Part shown: one piece after another, positions 44,766 through 52,894 of the stretch
Layout: every line of letters starts with the position of its first letter
Position numbering within the stretch: the stretch's first letter is position 1
Source of the DNA: Planococcus halocryophilus
Lineage (GTDB): Bacteria; Bacillota; Bacilli; Bacillales_A; Planococcaceae
Assembly: GCF_022489025.1 (NCBI RefSeq)
Contig: NZ_JAKVTG010000001.1
Coordinates: 186,001-250,000, forward strand
Length of the DNA stretch: 64,000 nucleotides
Reading direction: 5' to 3'
Position numbers and translations under genes: made by a program
Notes under the pieces: generated by a model
Databases searched by the model: none
What the model was told of the DNA's origin: nothing
The model's input: the letters and a program-made list of their open reading frames with translations, nothing else

Positions 44766-45095
44766 GTGGACGAACAAGCTTTTGTCTATGACAGTATGTA
44801 TCCGGTAGCTCGAATTTTATATCAAAATTTGCCGAGTTTTGAAATGGCAGGATACGCATTATTTGCGGTAATTTTCCTGCTTTCGGCTTTTGTTTATAAG
44901 TTAGGGTTTGCTAAAAAGTTATCACTTGGAAAAAATGTAGCAATTGGTCTATTTTTAGCAATTGGTGGTTTAGGGCTTACGTTTCTAGCCTTTTTCTTAC
45001 CGGTTGTTGAAGGGCTTGTTATTGCAGCGCTTATACTGATTCTTTATAAAGTTCGCTTATGGCGTGAAAAACGCGAAAACGCTGTATCTCATTGA
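44766..45095 (+). CDS. ylaH: YlaH family membrane protein
   Basis: A 109-residue protein with three membrane segments (~30-48, ~58-78, ~80-97) and a basic tail, matching the YlaH family that follows typA in Bacilli. Function unknown. The start is GTG at 44766, with AAGGATG eight bases before it. Its last codons (RENAVSH) are encoded by the left arm of the terminator shared with the convergent gene at 45089. Confidence 0.85.
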   Translation: MDEQAFVYDSMYPVARILYQNLPSFEMAGYALFAVIFLLSAFVYKLGFAKKLSLGKNVAIGLFLAIGGLGLTFLAFFLPVVEGLVIAALILILYKVRLWREKRENAVSH

Positions 45096-45113
45096 GATAC
45101 AGCGTTTTTGCGT
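45071..45113. terminator. Bidirectional terminator coding the C-termini of both convergent genes
   Basis: ACGCGAAAACGCTGTATCTC and GAGATACAGCGTTTTTGCGT are 20-base complementary arms (one G-T pair) around ATT. The stop codons of ylaH (45093-45095) and of the leftward gene (45091-45089) overlap in the central TCATTGA. Confidence 0.9.
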
Positions 45114-45538
45114 TCAAATGTTTTGTATAGTATTGGTAATAATAATGAATAGGTTAAATGGCCAAATACCCAGTACAGAAATGCACTCCAGTCATTAACT
45201 GCTGGCACATCCGCATTGATCGCCATGTCAGCAAGTAAAAAGTAAAGGAACGGAAAAGGGATAGACATAAATAAACTAAGAATCACCAATTGACCGAATG
45301 TGTATTTCCGTCGTTTCGCTAAAAATACAAAAACAATGCCGATAACTAAAGAAATACTCATGTGAAAAATAAATTCTGTGACTTCTGACCACTGTACATC
45401 ACCGATTACCGGAATAAAATCAACATTTAACAAGAGCGTATATACTTGTTCTCCGGTAACTGATTGAACCCATTTTAGTAAAACTCCTAAAATCAACCCA
45501 CTCCAAAATCCAATCCAGAGACCCTTTAAGAGCTTCAT
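45089..45538 (-). CDS. Four-TM integral membrane protein, unknown (149 aa)
   Basis: A 149-residue protein with four hydrophobic segments (~7-24, ~57-76, ~84-105, ~117-140). I do not recognise it with confidence; the layout recalls small YagU-like membrane proteins, but that is weak. Its ATG overlaps the ylaI stop (ATGA), so the two are translationally coupled. I recall no such gene between ylaH and ylaI in B. subtilis. Its C-terminus (RKNAVSQ) is encoded by the terminator arm and is a mirror of the YlaH end. Confidence 0.75.
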   Translation of the reverse strand: MKLLKGLWIGFWSGLILGVLLKWVQSVTGEQVYTLLLNVDFIPVIGDVQWSEVTEFIFHMSISLVIGIVFVFLAKRRKYTFGQLVILSLFMSIPFPFLYFLLADMAINADVPAVNDWSAFLYWVFGHLTYSLLLPILYKTFERKNAVSQ

Positions 45539-45741
45539 CAGAAGTCGTCCTCAATACTACGGGAACTTCGATAAAAGCGGAATGATCCAGTTGCTAAGCG
45601 TTCTTTCGTTCGCTCTGTTATACGATCGTGGCATTCGTCACACATATGGGTATGAATAGGTCTGTTACGCAGGCGTTTGGCCTGGAGTGTATCATCGACT
45701 AATTCTTCAATTTTATCGCAGATTACGCATTTTACTCGCAT
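45538..45741 (-). CDS. ylaI: YlaI family zinc-ribbon protein (DUF2197)
   Basis: A 67-residue protein with two Cys pairs, CVIC at 5-8 and CDEC at ~34-37, forming a small zinc site, and a basic C-terminal helix. It matches the YlaI/DUF2197 family found next to ylaH in Bacilli; function unknown. AGGAGTGATAAAGC precedes the ATG. It overlaps the membrane protein gene by 4 bp. Confidence 0.87.
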   Translation of the reverse strand: MRVKCVICDKIEELVDDTLQAKRLRNRPIHTHMCDECHDRITERTKERLATGSFRFYRSSRSIEDDF

Positions 45742-45753
45742 GCTTTATCACTC

Positions 45754-46260
45754 CTATTCGACTCGGATGGCTTGGATATCAGTAATCGGATTTTCTTGAT
45801 TAGATCCATCCGGAAGAAGCACATGGACAGGGCCATCTTCTTTTAATGGTTTTCCGTGATCACTAAACTTAAATATTAGTTCTTGGGCGTGATCAATTGG
45901 GAACTCAAACTCGCCGTGCAATGTTTCAAAAACGACACGTTTTGCATGTTCAAAAGGTTCTGCGTTTAAAAGAAATGGTTTAAACAAAATACCGAAAGTT
46001 CCTGTTAGCATTTCTTTTTTTTCTTTGCTCTTATACGTTTTTTCTGAATTCAAGGTTGGGGGTACGGTGCTGCCTTCCATAATTTCACGAGACCAATGTT
46101 CGCCCATTCCACGTTTGTAATCTTCAAGCTCATCTTTCTCGATTCGCTCTTCTTGAAAATATGTCTCTAAATTCAATTTGCGGTCATCAAAAATCCATAC
46201 AGTTGGATCAAGAATCAATTTAAATTTCACTTCACCTTTAAAAGGTACGATAAATTCCAT
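45754..46260 (-). CDS. Conserved soluble protein in the ylaL position (168 aa)
   Basis: A 168-residue acidic soluble protein starting MEFIVPFKGEVKFKLILDP, then the block VWIFDDRKLNLETYF. Homologues are sometimes labelled peptidyl-prolyl isomerase in databases as I recall, but I see no cyclophilin, FKBP or parvulin motif, so I leave function open. GGAGGGTTTACCC before the ATG at 46260 favours that start over an ATG 15 bases upstream. It lies between ylaI and ylaN, where B. subtilis has ylaJ-ylaM, so it may correspond to ylaL. Confidence 0.7.
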   Translation of the reverse strand: MEFIVPFKGEVKFKLILDPTVWIFDDRKLNLETYFQEERIEKDELEDYKRGMGEHWSREIMEGSTVPPTLNSEKTYKSKEKKEMLTGTFGILFKPFLLNAEPFEHAKRVVFETLHGEFEFPIDHAQELIFKFSDHGKPLKEDGPVHVLLPDGSNQENPITDIQAIRVE

Positions 46261-46430
46261 GGGTAAACCCTCCATTTAGATAGTTACTCTTTTTATAGTA
46301 TACCTTTTCATGTCAAGTTCCTAAAGGGATTCATCTCTTTCGTCTAAGAGGCTTGCATTTTCCTTGTGTAAAAGATACACTTTAAACAGGAAAATAGAGA
46401 AGAAAACTCATGAAAATGGGGGGAGTCCTC

Positions 46431-46712
46431 ATGGAACATACAGAAGAACAAACATACCATTTGAAGGCCTTAGAACTCCTCAAAGCGGATGCAGAGAAAA
46501 TCGAGCAATTAATCAAGGTGCAAATGGATCACTTAACTTTACCATCTTGTCCTTTATATGAAGAGGTGCTGGACACCCAAATGTTCGGTCTATCACGCGA
46601 AATTGATTTTGCGGTAAAGCTGGGTCTAATCGAACGTGAGGCTGGAAAAAATTTAATGGATACGCTAGAAAAGAAACTATCGATTCTTCACGATGCGTAT
46701 ACAAATAAATGA
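46431..46712 (+). CDS. ylaN: YlaN family iron-homeostasis protein
   Basis: A 93-residue helical protein with the highly conserved family core [20 protein letters not shown] followed by [10 protein letters not shown]. In B. subtilis and S. aureus, YlaN is essential under iron limitation and has been reported to bind the Fur repressor and relieve repression. The frame opens earlier, but GGGGGGAG before the ATG at 46431 and the usual 92-93 residue length fix the start. A single gene with its own terminator. Confidence 0.92.
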   Translation: MEHTEEQTYHLKALELLKADAEKIEQLIKVQMDHLTLPSCPLYEEVLDTQMFGLSREIDFAVKLGLIEREAGKNLMDTLEKKLSILHDAYTNK

Positions 46713-46715
46713 TCT

Positions 46716-46746
46716 AAAACTCAAACGAATGCTGTTTGAGTTTTTT
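46716..46746 (+). terminator. Terminator after ylaN
   Basis: AAAACTCAAAC / GTTTGAGTTTT, loop GAATGCT, then further T. Confidence 0.9.
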
Positions 46747-46789
46747 AAAATTTAAGGGAATATTTAAACTTACTGATCTACTTAAAACA

Positions 46790-46942
46790 AATCTACACGA
46801 CAGCCTGCGCTTTTCTTGTTGTCTAGCTCTGGCTGCCAGATTCTAGGGTCATAAGTCACTCTAGCTGTACGGCAAAGAACGCCGCTTCGCCAGAGCATCT
46901 TATGCCCGTCGAATCTACACGACAGCCTACGCTTTTCTTGTT
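46790..46942. repeat. Dispersed intergenic repeat, copy with duplicated end
   Basis: The same element as at 37641-37780, ending 28 bp before ftsW. It is flanked by a 31-bp direct repeat with one mismatch (46790-46820 and 46912-46942, period 122 bp), starting AATCTACACGACAGCCT and ending CTTTTCTTGTT. So one full unit is preceded by the tail of another, as in a tandem array reduced to one. Inner arms GATTCTAGGGTCATAAG and CTTATGCCCGTCGAATC can pair. Confidence 0.85.
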
Positions 46943-46970
46943 ATTCTATTAAATTAAAAGAGGTATAAAA

Positions 46971-48137
46971 ATGAAATCTTACATCAAGAAGTACGCAAAA
47001 TACTTTGACTATCCTTTATTTTTTACTTATTTGGCTTTAACGATATTTGGACTGATTATGATTTACAGCTCTAGTATGGCTTGGTCTGTCAATTACTATG
47101 GCTCTGAGCCCGATCGATTTTACATACAACAATTAATAAACTTAGCAATTGCGTTTCCGGTCTTTGCGGTGGCAGCGGTTTTTCCGTATAAGCATTTTAA
47201 AAAGCGCTGGATGATGAAAACCATCTTAATCGTTGTCTTTACCGGATTGATCGCTGTTCACTTTATCGGTTTTGCAGCGGGTGGAGCGCGGAGTTGGATT
47301 AGTTTAGGATTTGCGAATATCCAACCGTCGGAAGTTGCAAAGGTTGGAATCATTCTTTATTTATCTGGAGTATTTGCGAACAAATATAAAAATGGCACCA
47401 TTAATAAATTAAATGAGTCCATCATACCTCCAGTTATCATCTTAACACTTGTGTTATTTTCTGTATTTCTTGAACCCGATCTTGGATCTATGTTGATTAT
47501 TGGAGCGGTTGGTTTATCAGTAATGTCCGCAAGTGGTGTTCGTTTAAAACCGTTTATTCGACTTTCTACAGTCTTTGTAGCAGCAGCCTCCCTTATTATT
47601 ATTCCTTTTATGATTTTTGCAGGAGATCGTATTTTTACCGAAAAACGTCTAGGTCGTTTAGATGCTTTCTTTAATCCATTTTCTGATGAGCTAGGGTTTG
47701 GCTTCCAAATCGTTAACGGCTATTTAGCAATCGGTTCCGGTGGCCTAAGTGGCTTAGGGCTGGGACAATCGATTCAGAAACTAGGATACCTACCAGAACC
47801 TCATACTGACTTTATCATGTCAGTCATAGCTGAAGAGCTAGGAGTATTAGGAGTAGTCTTTGTTTTAGGTGGATTAGGGTTCGTAGTTTTACGAGGTCTT
47901 TGGATAGCTATGACGACTCATGATCCGTTAGCTAGAATGTTAGCAGCGGGTGTTGCGAGCATGATTGGGATCCAATCTTTTGTTAATTTAGGGGGCTTAA
48001 CCGGGATTATTCCATTAACTGGAGTAACACTTCCATTTATCAGCTATGGCGGAACTTCCGTAATTTTGTTATCTTTATCTATGGGAGTATTAATGAATGT
48101 TTCCATGTTCAACAAATACGAAAAATCGAAAAAGTAA
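46971..48137 (+). CDS. ftsW: Peptidoglycan glycosyltransferase FtsW (SEDS family)
   Basis: A 388-residue SEDS protein with ten membrane segments, the division-specific peptidoglycan polymerase that works with a class B PBP. Typical blocks are MIYSSSMAW in TM1, GGARSWISLGFANIQPSEVAK, the LEPDLGSMLI stretch with the catalytic-type Asp, and the C-terminal LTGVTLPFISYGGTS. AAAAGAGGTATAAAA precedes the ATG. The location between ylaN and pycA matches B. subtilis ftsW (ylaO). Confidence 0.93.
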   Translation: MKSYIKKYAKYFDYPLFFTYLALTIFGLIMIYSSSMAWSVNYYGSEPDRFYIQQLINLAIAFPVFAVAAVFPYKHFKKRWMMKTILIVVFTGLIAVHFIGFAAGGARSWISLGFANIQPSEVAKVGIILYLSGVFANKYKNGTINKLNESIIPPVIILTLVLFSVFLEPDLGSMLIIGAVGLSVMSASGVRLKPFIRLSTVFVAAASLIIIPFMIFAGDRIFTEKRLGRLDAFFNPFSDELGFGFQIVNGYLAIGSGGLSGLGLGQSIQKLGYLPEPHTDFIMSVIAEELGVLGVVFVLGGLGFVVLRGLWIAMTTHDPLARMLAAGVASMIGIQSFVNLGGLTGIIPLTGVTLPFISYGGTSVILLSLSMGVLMNVSMFNKYEKSKK

Positions 48138-48152
48138 AGGGTGTGCTGCGGT

Positions 48153-51100
48153 GTGAAGAAGATTGACAAAATCTTGGTGGCCAACCGCGGAGAAATCGCT
48201 ATTCGGATTTTCCGCGCTTGTACAGAACTGAAAATTCAAACAGTTGCAATTTATTCTCAAGAAGATAGTGGTTCATTTCACCGCTATAAAGCTGATGAGT
48301 CCTATTTAGTAGGTAAGGGTAAAAAGCCGATCGATGCATATTTGGATATTGAAGATATTATCCGTATTGCAAAAGATTCGAATGTAGATGCAATTCACCC
48401 TGGCTATGGCTTTTTATCGGAAAACGTCCATTTTGCAAGACGTTGTGAAGAAGAAGAGATTGTTTTTATCGGTCCGACTTCGCAGCATTTGGACATGTTT
48501 GGTGACAAAGTAAAAGCGCGTACTCAAGCAATTGCGGCTGGTATTCCGGTTATTCCAGGTACAGACGGCCCAGTTGAGTCTTTAGAAGAAGTTGAAGAAT
48601 TCAGTAAAACAGCAGGTTTTCCATTAATGATTAAAGCATCTCTTGGCGGCGGTGGCCGCGGAATGCGTATTGTCAGATCTCATGAAGAATTAGCATCCTC
48701 TTACGAACGTGCGAAATCTGAAGCTAAAGCAGCTTTTGGTTCAGATGAAATGTATGTCGAAAAATTCGTCGAAAAACCTAAGCATATTGAAGTTCAAATT
48801 TTAGGGGATTCAGAAGGAAACGTCATCCACTTGTATGAAAGAGATTGTTCAATTCAACGCCGTCATCAAAAAGTTGTAGAAATAGCCCCGTCAAACTCAA
48901 TTAGTAACGAATTGCGCAATGAAATTTGTGATGCCGCAGTTAAATTAATGAAAAATATCGACTACATAAATGCCGGCACTGTCGAATTTCTTGTAGCCAA
49001 TAACGAATATTACTTTATTGAAGTAAATCCACGTATTCAAGTCGAACACACGATTACAGAAATGATTACCGGAATTGATATTGTCCACGCACAAATCCAT
49101 ATTGCTAGAGGACATATGATTCACAGTGAAGAAGTAGGTATCCCACAACAAAGTGAAATTCCATTATTTGGATTTGCGATTCAGTCTCGTGTAACTACTG
49201 AAGATCCTTTAAATGATTTCATGCCAGATGCTGGGAAATTGATGGTTTACCGTTCAGGTGGTGGATTTGGCGTACGTTTGGATGCAGGAAATGGCTTCCA
49301 AGGAGCGGTAATCTCACCTTATTATGATTCGCTATTAGTAAAAGTTTCGACTTGGGCCGTAACGTTTAAAGAAGCGGCAGCTAAAATGGACCGTAACTTA
49401 CAAGAATTCCGAATCCGTGGAATTAAAACAAATATTCCATTCTTAGAAAATGTGGTAAAACATAAAAACTTTATCAAAGGTGATTTTGATACAAGCTTTA
49501 TCGATACAACGCCAGAATTATTTATATTCCCAGTAAGACAAGATCGTGGAACTAAGTTATTGAGCTATATTGGCAACGTAACGGTCAATGGTTTCCCGGG
49601 AATTGAGAAGAAAAATAAACCAATCCATACTGCTCCACGTAAACCTGAAATAGATTTATTGGCTCCGGCACCAAACGGCACGAAGCAGATTTTCGATTCA
49701 CAAGGAGCAGAAGGATTAACAAAATGGATTCACGAGCAAAAAGATGTATTAATCACGGACACAACATTCCGCGATGCTCATCAATCATTATTGGCTACGC
49801 GCGTTCGGTCACATGATTTGTTTGAAATTGCGAAAGAAACTGCACGTTTGCAAAATGATTTGTTTTCATTAGAAATGTGGGGAGGCGCCACTTTTGACGT
49901 GTCTTACAGATTTTTGAAAGAAGATCCGTGGGAGCGTTTGATCAAGCTTCGTAAAGATATACCGAATGTGTTGTTCCAAATGTTGTTCCGTGGTGCAAAT
50001 GCTGTAGGTTACAAAAATTATCCAGATAATGTAATTCGTGAATTTGTCCGTAAATCTGGCGATGCAGGAATCGATGTATTCCGCATATTTGACAGCTTAA
50101 ACTGGATCAAAGGTATGGAAGTAGCAATTGATGAAGTTCGTCAATCTGGCAAAATTGCAGAAGCGGCGATTTGCTACACGGGAGATATTTTAGATCCGAG
50201 TCGAGACAAATATACCGTTCAATATTATAAAGATATGGCTAAAGAATTAGAAGCAGCAGGCGCACATATTTTAGCGATTAAAGATATGGCAGGTCTGTTA
50301 AAACCAGAAGCGGCATATCGTTTAGTATCTGAACTTAAAGATACCGTGTCATTGCCAATTCACCTTCATACACATGATACAAGTGGTAACGGAATTTATA
50401 TGTACTCGAAAGCGATTGAAGCTGGAGTGGATATCGTTGATACAGCTCTTGGGTCGATGGCAGGTCTTACATCACAACCAAGTGCAAGTTCCCTTCATTA
50501 CGCGATGAGTGGTGGAAACCGTGAAATTCGATCAAACGTGAAAAACCTCGAAAAACTGTCTCATTATTGGGAAGATGTTCGTAAATATTACGTTGATTTT
50601 GAAAGCGGCATGAATAGCCCGCATTCAGAGATTTATGAACATGAAATGCCAGGTGGACAGTACAGCAATCTTCAACAACAAGCAAAAGCTGTAGGGTTAG
50701 GATTGCGCTGGGAAGAAGTTAAATCGATGTATTCACGCGTTAACATGTTATTCGGAGATGTTGTGAAAGTGACACCTTCATCAAAAGTAGTTGGAGACAT
50801 GGCACTGTTCATGGTGCAAAATGAGCTAGATGAAGAAACGGTAATTTCTCGTGGGAAAACAATTGACTTCCCAGAATCAGTTATCGAATTCTTTGAAGGG
50901 TATATCGGCCAGCCACATGGTGGATTCCCAGAAGATTTGCAGAAAGTCATCTTGAAAGAGCGTAAGCCAATTACGGTTCGTCCAGGTGAACTTTTAGAAC
51001 CAGCAGATTTCGATGAAATCAAAAAGACTTTATACGATAAACTAGAACGTCCTTTAACAAGCCATGAAATTTTAGCTTACGCGCTATATCCGAAAGTATT

Positions 51101-51593
51101 CGATGAATATACAGCTACCAATATTCAGTTTGGTAATGTTTCCGTTCTAGATACATTGACATTCTTATACGGAATGAGATTAGGCGAAGAAATCGAAGTG
51201 GAAATTGAAAAGGGCAAAACTTTGATGGTTAAGATGGTTTCTATAGGCGAACCGCAAAAAGACGGAACGCGCATCATCTATTTCGAGTTAAACGGTCAAC
51301 CTCGTGAAGTAAGCATTCAAGATATGACAGTAGAAGCGGATAGTACGGCTAAACCGAAAGCAAATCCGACAAACGAAAGTCATATTGCGGCAACTATGCC
51401 GGGTACTGTATTAAAAGTGCTTACAGAAAAAGGAGCCAAAGTAAAACGTGGCGATCATTTACTCGTGACAGAAGCGATGAAAATGGAAACGACCGTTCAA
51501 GCACCATTTGATGGAACGATTCAAGATATCCATGTAGTTGCCAGTGATGGCATTTCAACAGGTGATCTGTTGATCGAAATGGAGAAAAAATAA
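48153..51593 (+). CDS. pycA: Pyruvate carboxylase
   Basis: A 1146-residue biotin enzyme that makes oxaloacetate from pyruvate. Domains in order: biotin carboxylase (~1-455, GGGGRGMRIV ATP loop), carboxyltransferase (~530-800, DTTFRDAHQSLLATR and the metal-ligand block HLHTHDTSGNG), the PC tetramerisation region, and the biotinyl domain with EAMKMET near 1110. The frame is open to a GTG at 48141, but AAAGGGTG spaced eight bases from the GTG at 48153 suits the later start. In B. subtilis apo-DarB stimulates PycA; DarB is encoded at 7389. A strong terminator is shared with ctaA. Confidence 0.96.
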   Translation: MKKIDKILVANRGEIAIRIFRACTELKIQTVAIYSQEDSGSFHRYKADESYLVGKGKKPIDAYLDIEDIIRIAKDSNVDAIHPGYGFLSENVHFARRCEEEEIVFIGPTSQHLDMFGDKVKARTQAIAAGIPVIPGTDGPVESLEEVEEFSKTAGFPLMIKASLGGGGRGMRIVRSHEELASSYERAKSEAKAAFGSDEMYVEKFVEKPKHIEVQILGDSEGNVIHLYERDCSIQRRHQKVVEIAPSNSISNELRNEICDAAVKLMKNIDYINAGTVEFLVANNEYYFIEVNPRIQVEHTITEMITGIDIVHAQIHIARGHMIHSEEVGIPQQSEIPLFGFAIQSRVTTEDPLNDFMPDAGKLMVYRSGGGFGVRLDAGNGFQGAVISPYYDSLLVKVSTWAVTFKEAAAKMDRNLQEFRIRGIKTNIPFLENVVKHKNFIKGDFDTSFIDTTPELFIFPVRQDRGTKLLSYIGNVTVNGFPGIEKKNKPIHTAPRKPEIDLLAPAPNGTKQIFDSQGAEGLTKWIHEQKDVLITDTTFRDAHQSLLATRVRSHDLFEIAKETARLQNDLFSLEMWGGATFDVSYRFLKEDPWERLIKLRKDIPNVLFQMLFRGANAVGYKNYPDNVIREFVRKSGDAGIDVFRIFDSLNWIKGMEVAIDEVRQSGKIAEAAICYTGDILDPSRDKYTVQYYKDMAKELEAAGAHILAIKDMAGLLKPEAAYRLVSELKDTVSLPIHLHTHDTSGNGIYMYSKAIEAGVDIVDTALGSMAGLTSQPSASSLHYAMSGGNREIRSNVKNLEKLSHYWEDVRKYYVDFESGMNSPHSEIYEHEMPGGQYSNLQQQAKAVGLGLRWEEVKSMYSRVNMLFGDVVKVTPSSKVVGDMALFMVQNELDEETVISRGKTIDFPESVIEFFEGYIGQPHGGFPEDLQKVILKERKPITVRPGELLEPADFDEIKKTLYDKLERPLTSHEILAYALYPKVFDEYTATNIQFGNVSVLDTLTFLYGMRLGEEIEVEIEKGKTLMVKMVSIGEPQKDGTRIIYFELNGQPREVSIQDMTVEADSTAKPKANPTNESHIAATMPGTVLKVLTEKGAKVKRGDHLLVTEAMKMETTVQAPFDGTIQDIHVVASDGISTGDLLIEMEKK

Positions 51594-51631
51594 AAACAAG
51601 GTAGGCGCATTATGCGCCTACCTTGTTTTTA
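51593..51631. terminator. Bidirectional terminator between pycA and ctaA
   Basis: AAAAACAAGGTAGGCGCA and its perfect complement, loop TTA, ending in T5. It touches both stop codons. Confidence 0.95.
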
Positions 51632-52549
51632 TTTAGAATTTTTTTTTATTCGACTTCGCGATACCAACAATACCATATAGCATAACAAGCCAAACAGCAT
51701 TGAAATTAACAGCGAATGGAGAAGTGCGACAACTAAATTGAGTTTTGTCAGTACCACTAACATACCTGTTGTTGCTTGAAGAAGAACAATGATGAAAGCT
51801 ATTGTCCAACCCCAGTAAATAACACGTTGATCTTTATAATGCTTAATAGCGTGCCAAGCAATATAGCCTAGCCAAATGACGATCAAACCGGCTGCTGCAC
51901 GGTGACCCATTTGCACCCATTCGTACATATTGCTAGGTAATGTAAAATCATCATTTCGACATAATGGCCAATCGGAACAAATCAGACTCGAATCTGTATG
52001 CCGAACTAATGCGCCTGTATAAACCACAATGTAAGAATATAAAGCGACACCAATTGTATGGAAACGTAATTTTTTACCGATTTGCACACGATCTGCATCA
52101 AACTTCCGGTCTACTTCAAAAATCAGAAGTGTCAATAATAAGATAGAGGCAAATGATAGTAAGGAGATTCCAAAGTGAAGGGCGAGGATAAAATCACCTT
52201 GTCCCCATAGCACCTGTGCTGCCCCAATTAATGCTTGTAAGACTAAAAAGAAAACAGCCATTACAGCAAGGAATTTTGTTTCTCGAACATGTCCGAACTT
52301 TCTCCAAGCCCATACAGCGAGAATAACGATTAATAGACCAACGACTCCAGTGACCAGACGATGAGAAAATTCGATTAACACTTCCGTTGTAATATTATCT
52401 GGAATTAATTTGCCATTACAATCTGGCCAATTTCGTCCACACCCCATACCGCTGTCAGTCTTAGTGACAAGGGCGCCACCGAGAAGTATTAACAACATGC
52501 CTATGGTAGCCGCAACGGCAAACCATTTTATATATCTATTTTGCTGCAA
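51629..52549 (-). CDS. ctaA: Haem A synthase
   Basis: A 306-residue, eight-TM haem O monooxygenase that makes haem A for the caa3 oxidase. Conserved EFSHR- and GHR-type His sites (EFSHRLVTG, MGHRAAAG, LHFGISL, LLHSLLIS) and the two extracellular Cys pairs (CGRNWPDC, CSDWPLC) are present. The frame is open to an ATG at 52591 with only a weak ribosome site. I prefer TTG at 52549: TAGGTGG stands just before it, the product has the B. subtilis CtaA length, and the promoter at 52607-52635 would leave only ~9 bases ahead of the ATG. It is divergent from ctaB, as in B. subtilis. Confidence 0.9.
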   Translation of the reverse strand: MQQNRYIKWFAVAATIGMLLILLGGALVTKTDSGMGCGRNWPDCNGKLIPDNITTEVLIEFSHRLVTGVVGLLIVILAVWAWRKFGHVRETKFLAVMAVFFLVLQALIGAAQVLWGQGDFILALHFGISLLSFASILLLTLLIFEVDRKFDADRVQIGKKLRFHTIGVALYSYIVVYTGALVRHTDSSLICSDWPLCRNDDFTLPSNMYEWVQMGHRAAAGLIVIWLGYIAWHAIKHYKDQRVIYWGWTIAFIIVLLQATTGMLVVLTKLNLVVALLHSLLISMLFGLLCYMVLLVSRSRIKKNSK

Positions 52550-52606
52550 AGTACCACCTACTTTTTCTATAGAAAACTTTTCAACGTTCATATACCTGCA
52601 TACTCG

Positions 52607-52635
52607 ATAATAGCGAATATTTCCTCATAATACAA
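52607..52635 (-). promoter_or_regulatory. Sigma-A promoter of ctaA
   Basis: Read leftward: TTGTAT (52635-52630), 17-bp spacer, TATTAT (52612-52607). Confidence 0.5.
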
Positions 52636-52688
52636 CGAGAAATCAACAATAGTAGAAACTTTCAAGATTTGGACATAATAACTGGAGC

Positions 52689-52707
52689 TTCACAAACTGT
52701 TCAAAAA
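52689..52707. promoter_or_regulatory. Tandem ResD-like sites between ctaA and ctaB
   Basis: TTCACAAA (52689-52696) and TTCAAAAA (52700-52707) repeat at an 11-bp period, one helix turn. On the other strand the first reads TTTGTGAA, which resembles the ResD binding sequence reported in B. subtilis, where ResD activates ctaA. Inference only. Confidence 0.35.
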
Positions 52708-52723
52708 CTATTTTTTTTCTATC

Positions 52724-52752
52724 TTAAAATAGTGTAAGTGTTAGGGTATGAT
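52724..52752 (+). promoter_or_regulatory. Sigma-A promoter of the ctaBCDEF operon
   Basis: TTAAAA (52724-52729), 17-bp spacer, TATGAT (52747-52752). The -35 is weak, in keeping with activator control. Confidence 0.5.
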
Positions 52753-52894
52753 AGGAGATGCATAGAGTGAGACCAATTACGTGAAAATCATCTCTTTTAT
52801 CAGGAAATTTCAGTTATATGTAGAAAAACAACTGGAATTTAGATATAGTTATGGTTAGCGGAATATGCTTACAACTTTGAAAGGAGGGACTTAT

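Larger units (their letters stand above)
52550..52894. other. 345-bp ctaA/ctaB divergent control region
   Basis: This gap contains the leftward ctaA promoter, a tandem TTCACAAA/TTCAAAAA site and the rightward ctaB promoter, listed separately. Between 52753 and 52894 a leader of ~135 bases precedes ctaB, without a clear hairpin or riboswitch. Confidence 0.6.

Noticed and set aside
48141-48152. GTG at 48141 as pycA start
   Set aside because: It lies within the Shine-Dalgarno region; the GTG at 48153 is correctly spaced from AAAGGGTG.
52865-52894. ATG at 52865 as ctaB start
   Set aside because: AAAGGAGGG lies inside this extension and is ideally placed for the ATG at 52895; the resulting length equals that of B. 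subtilis CtaB.
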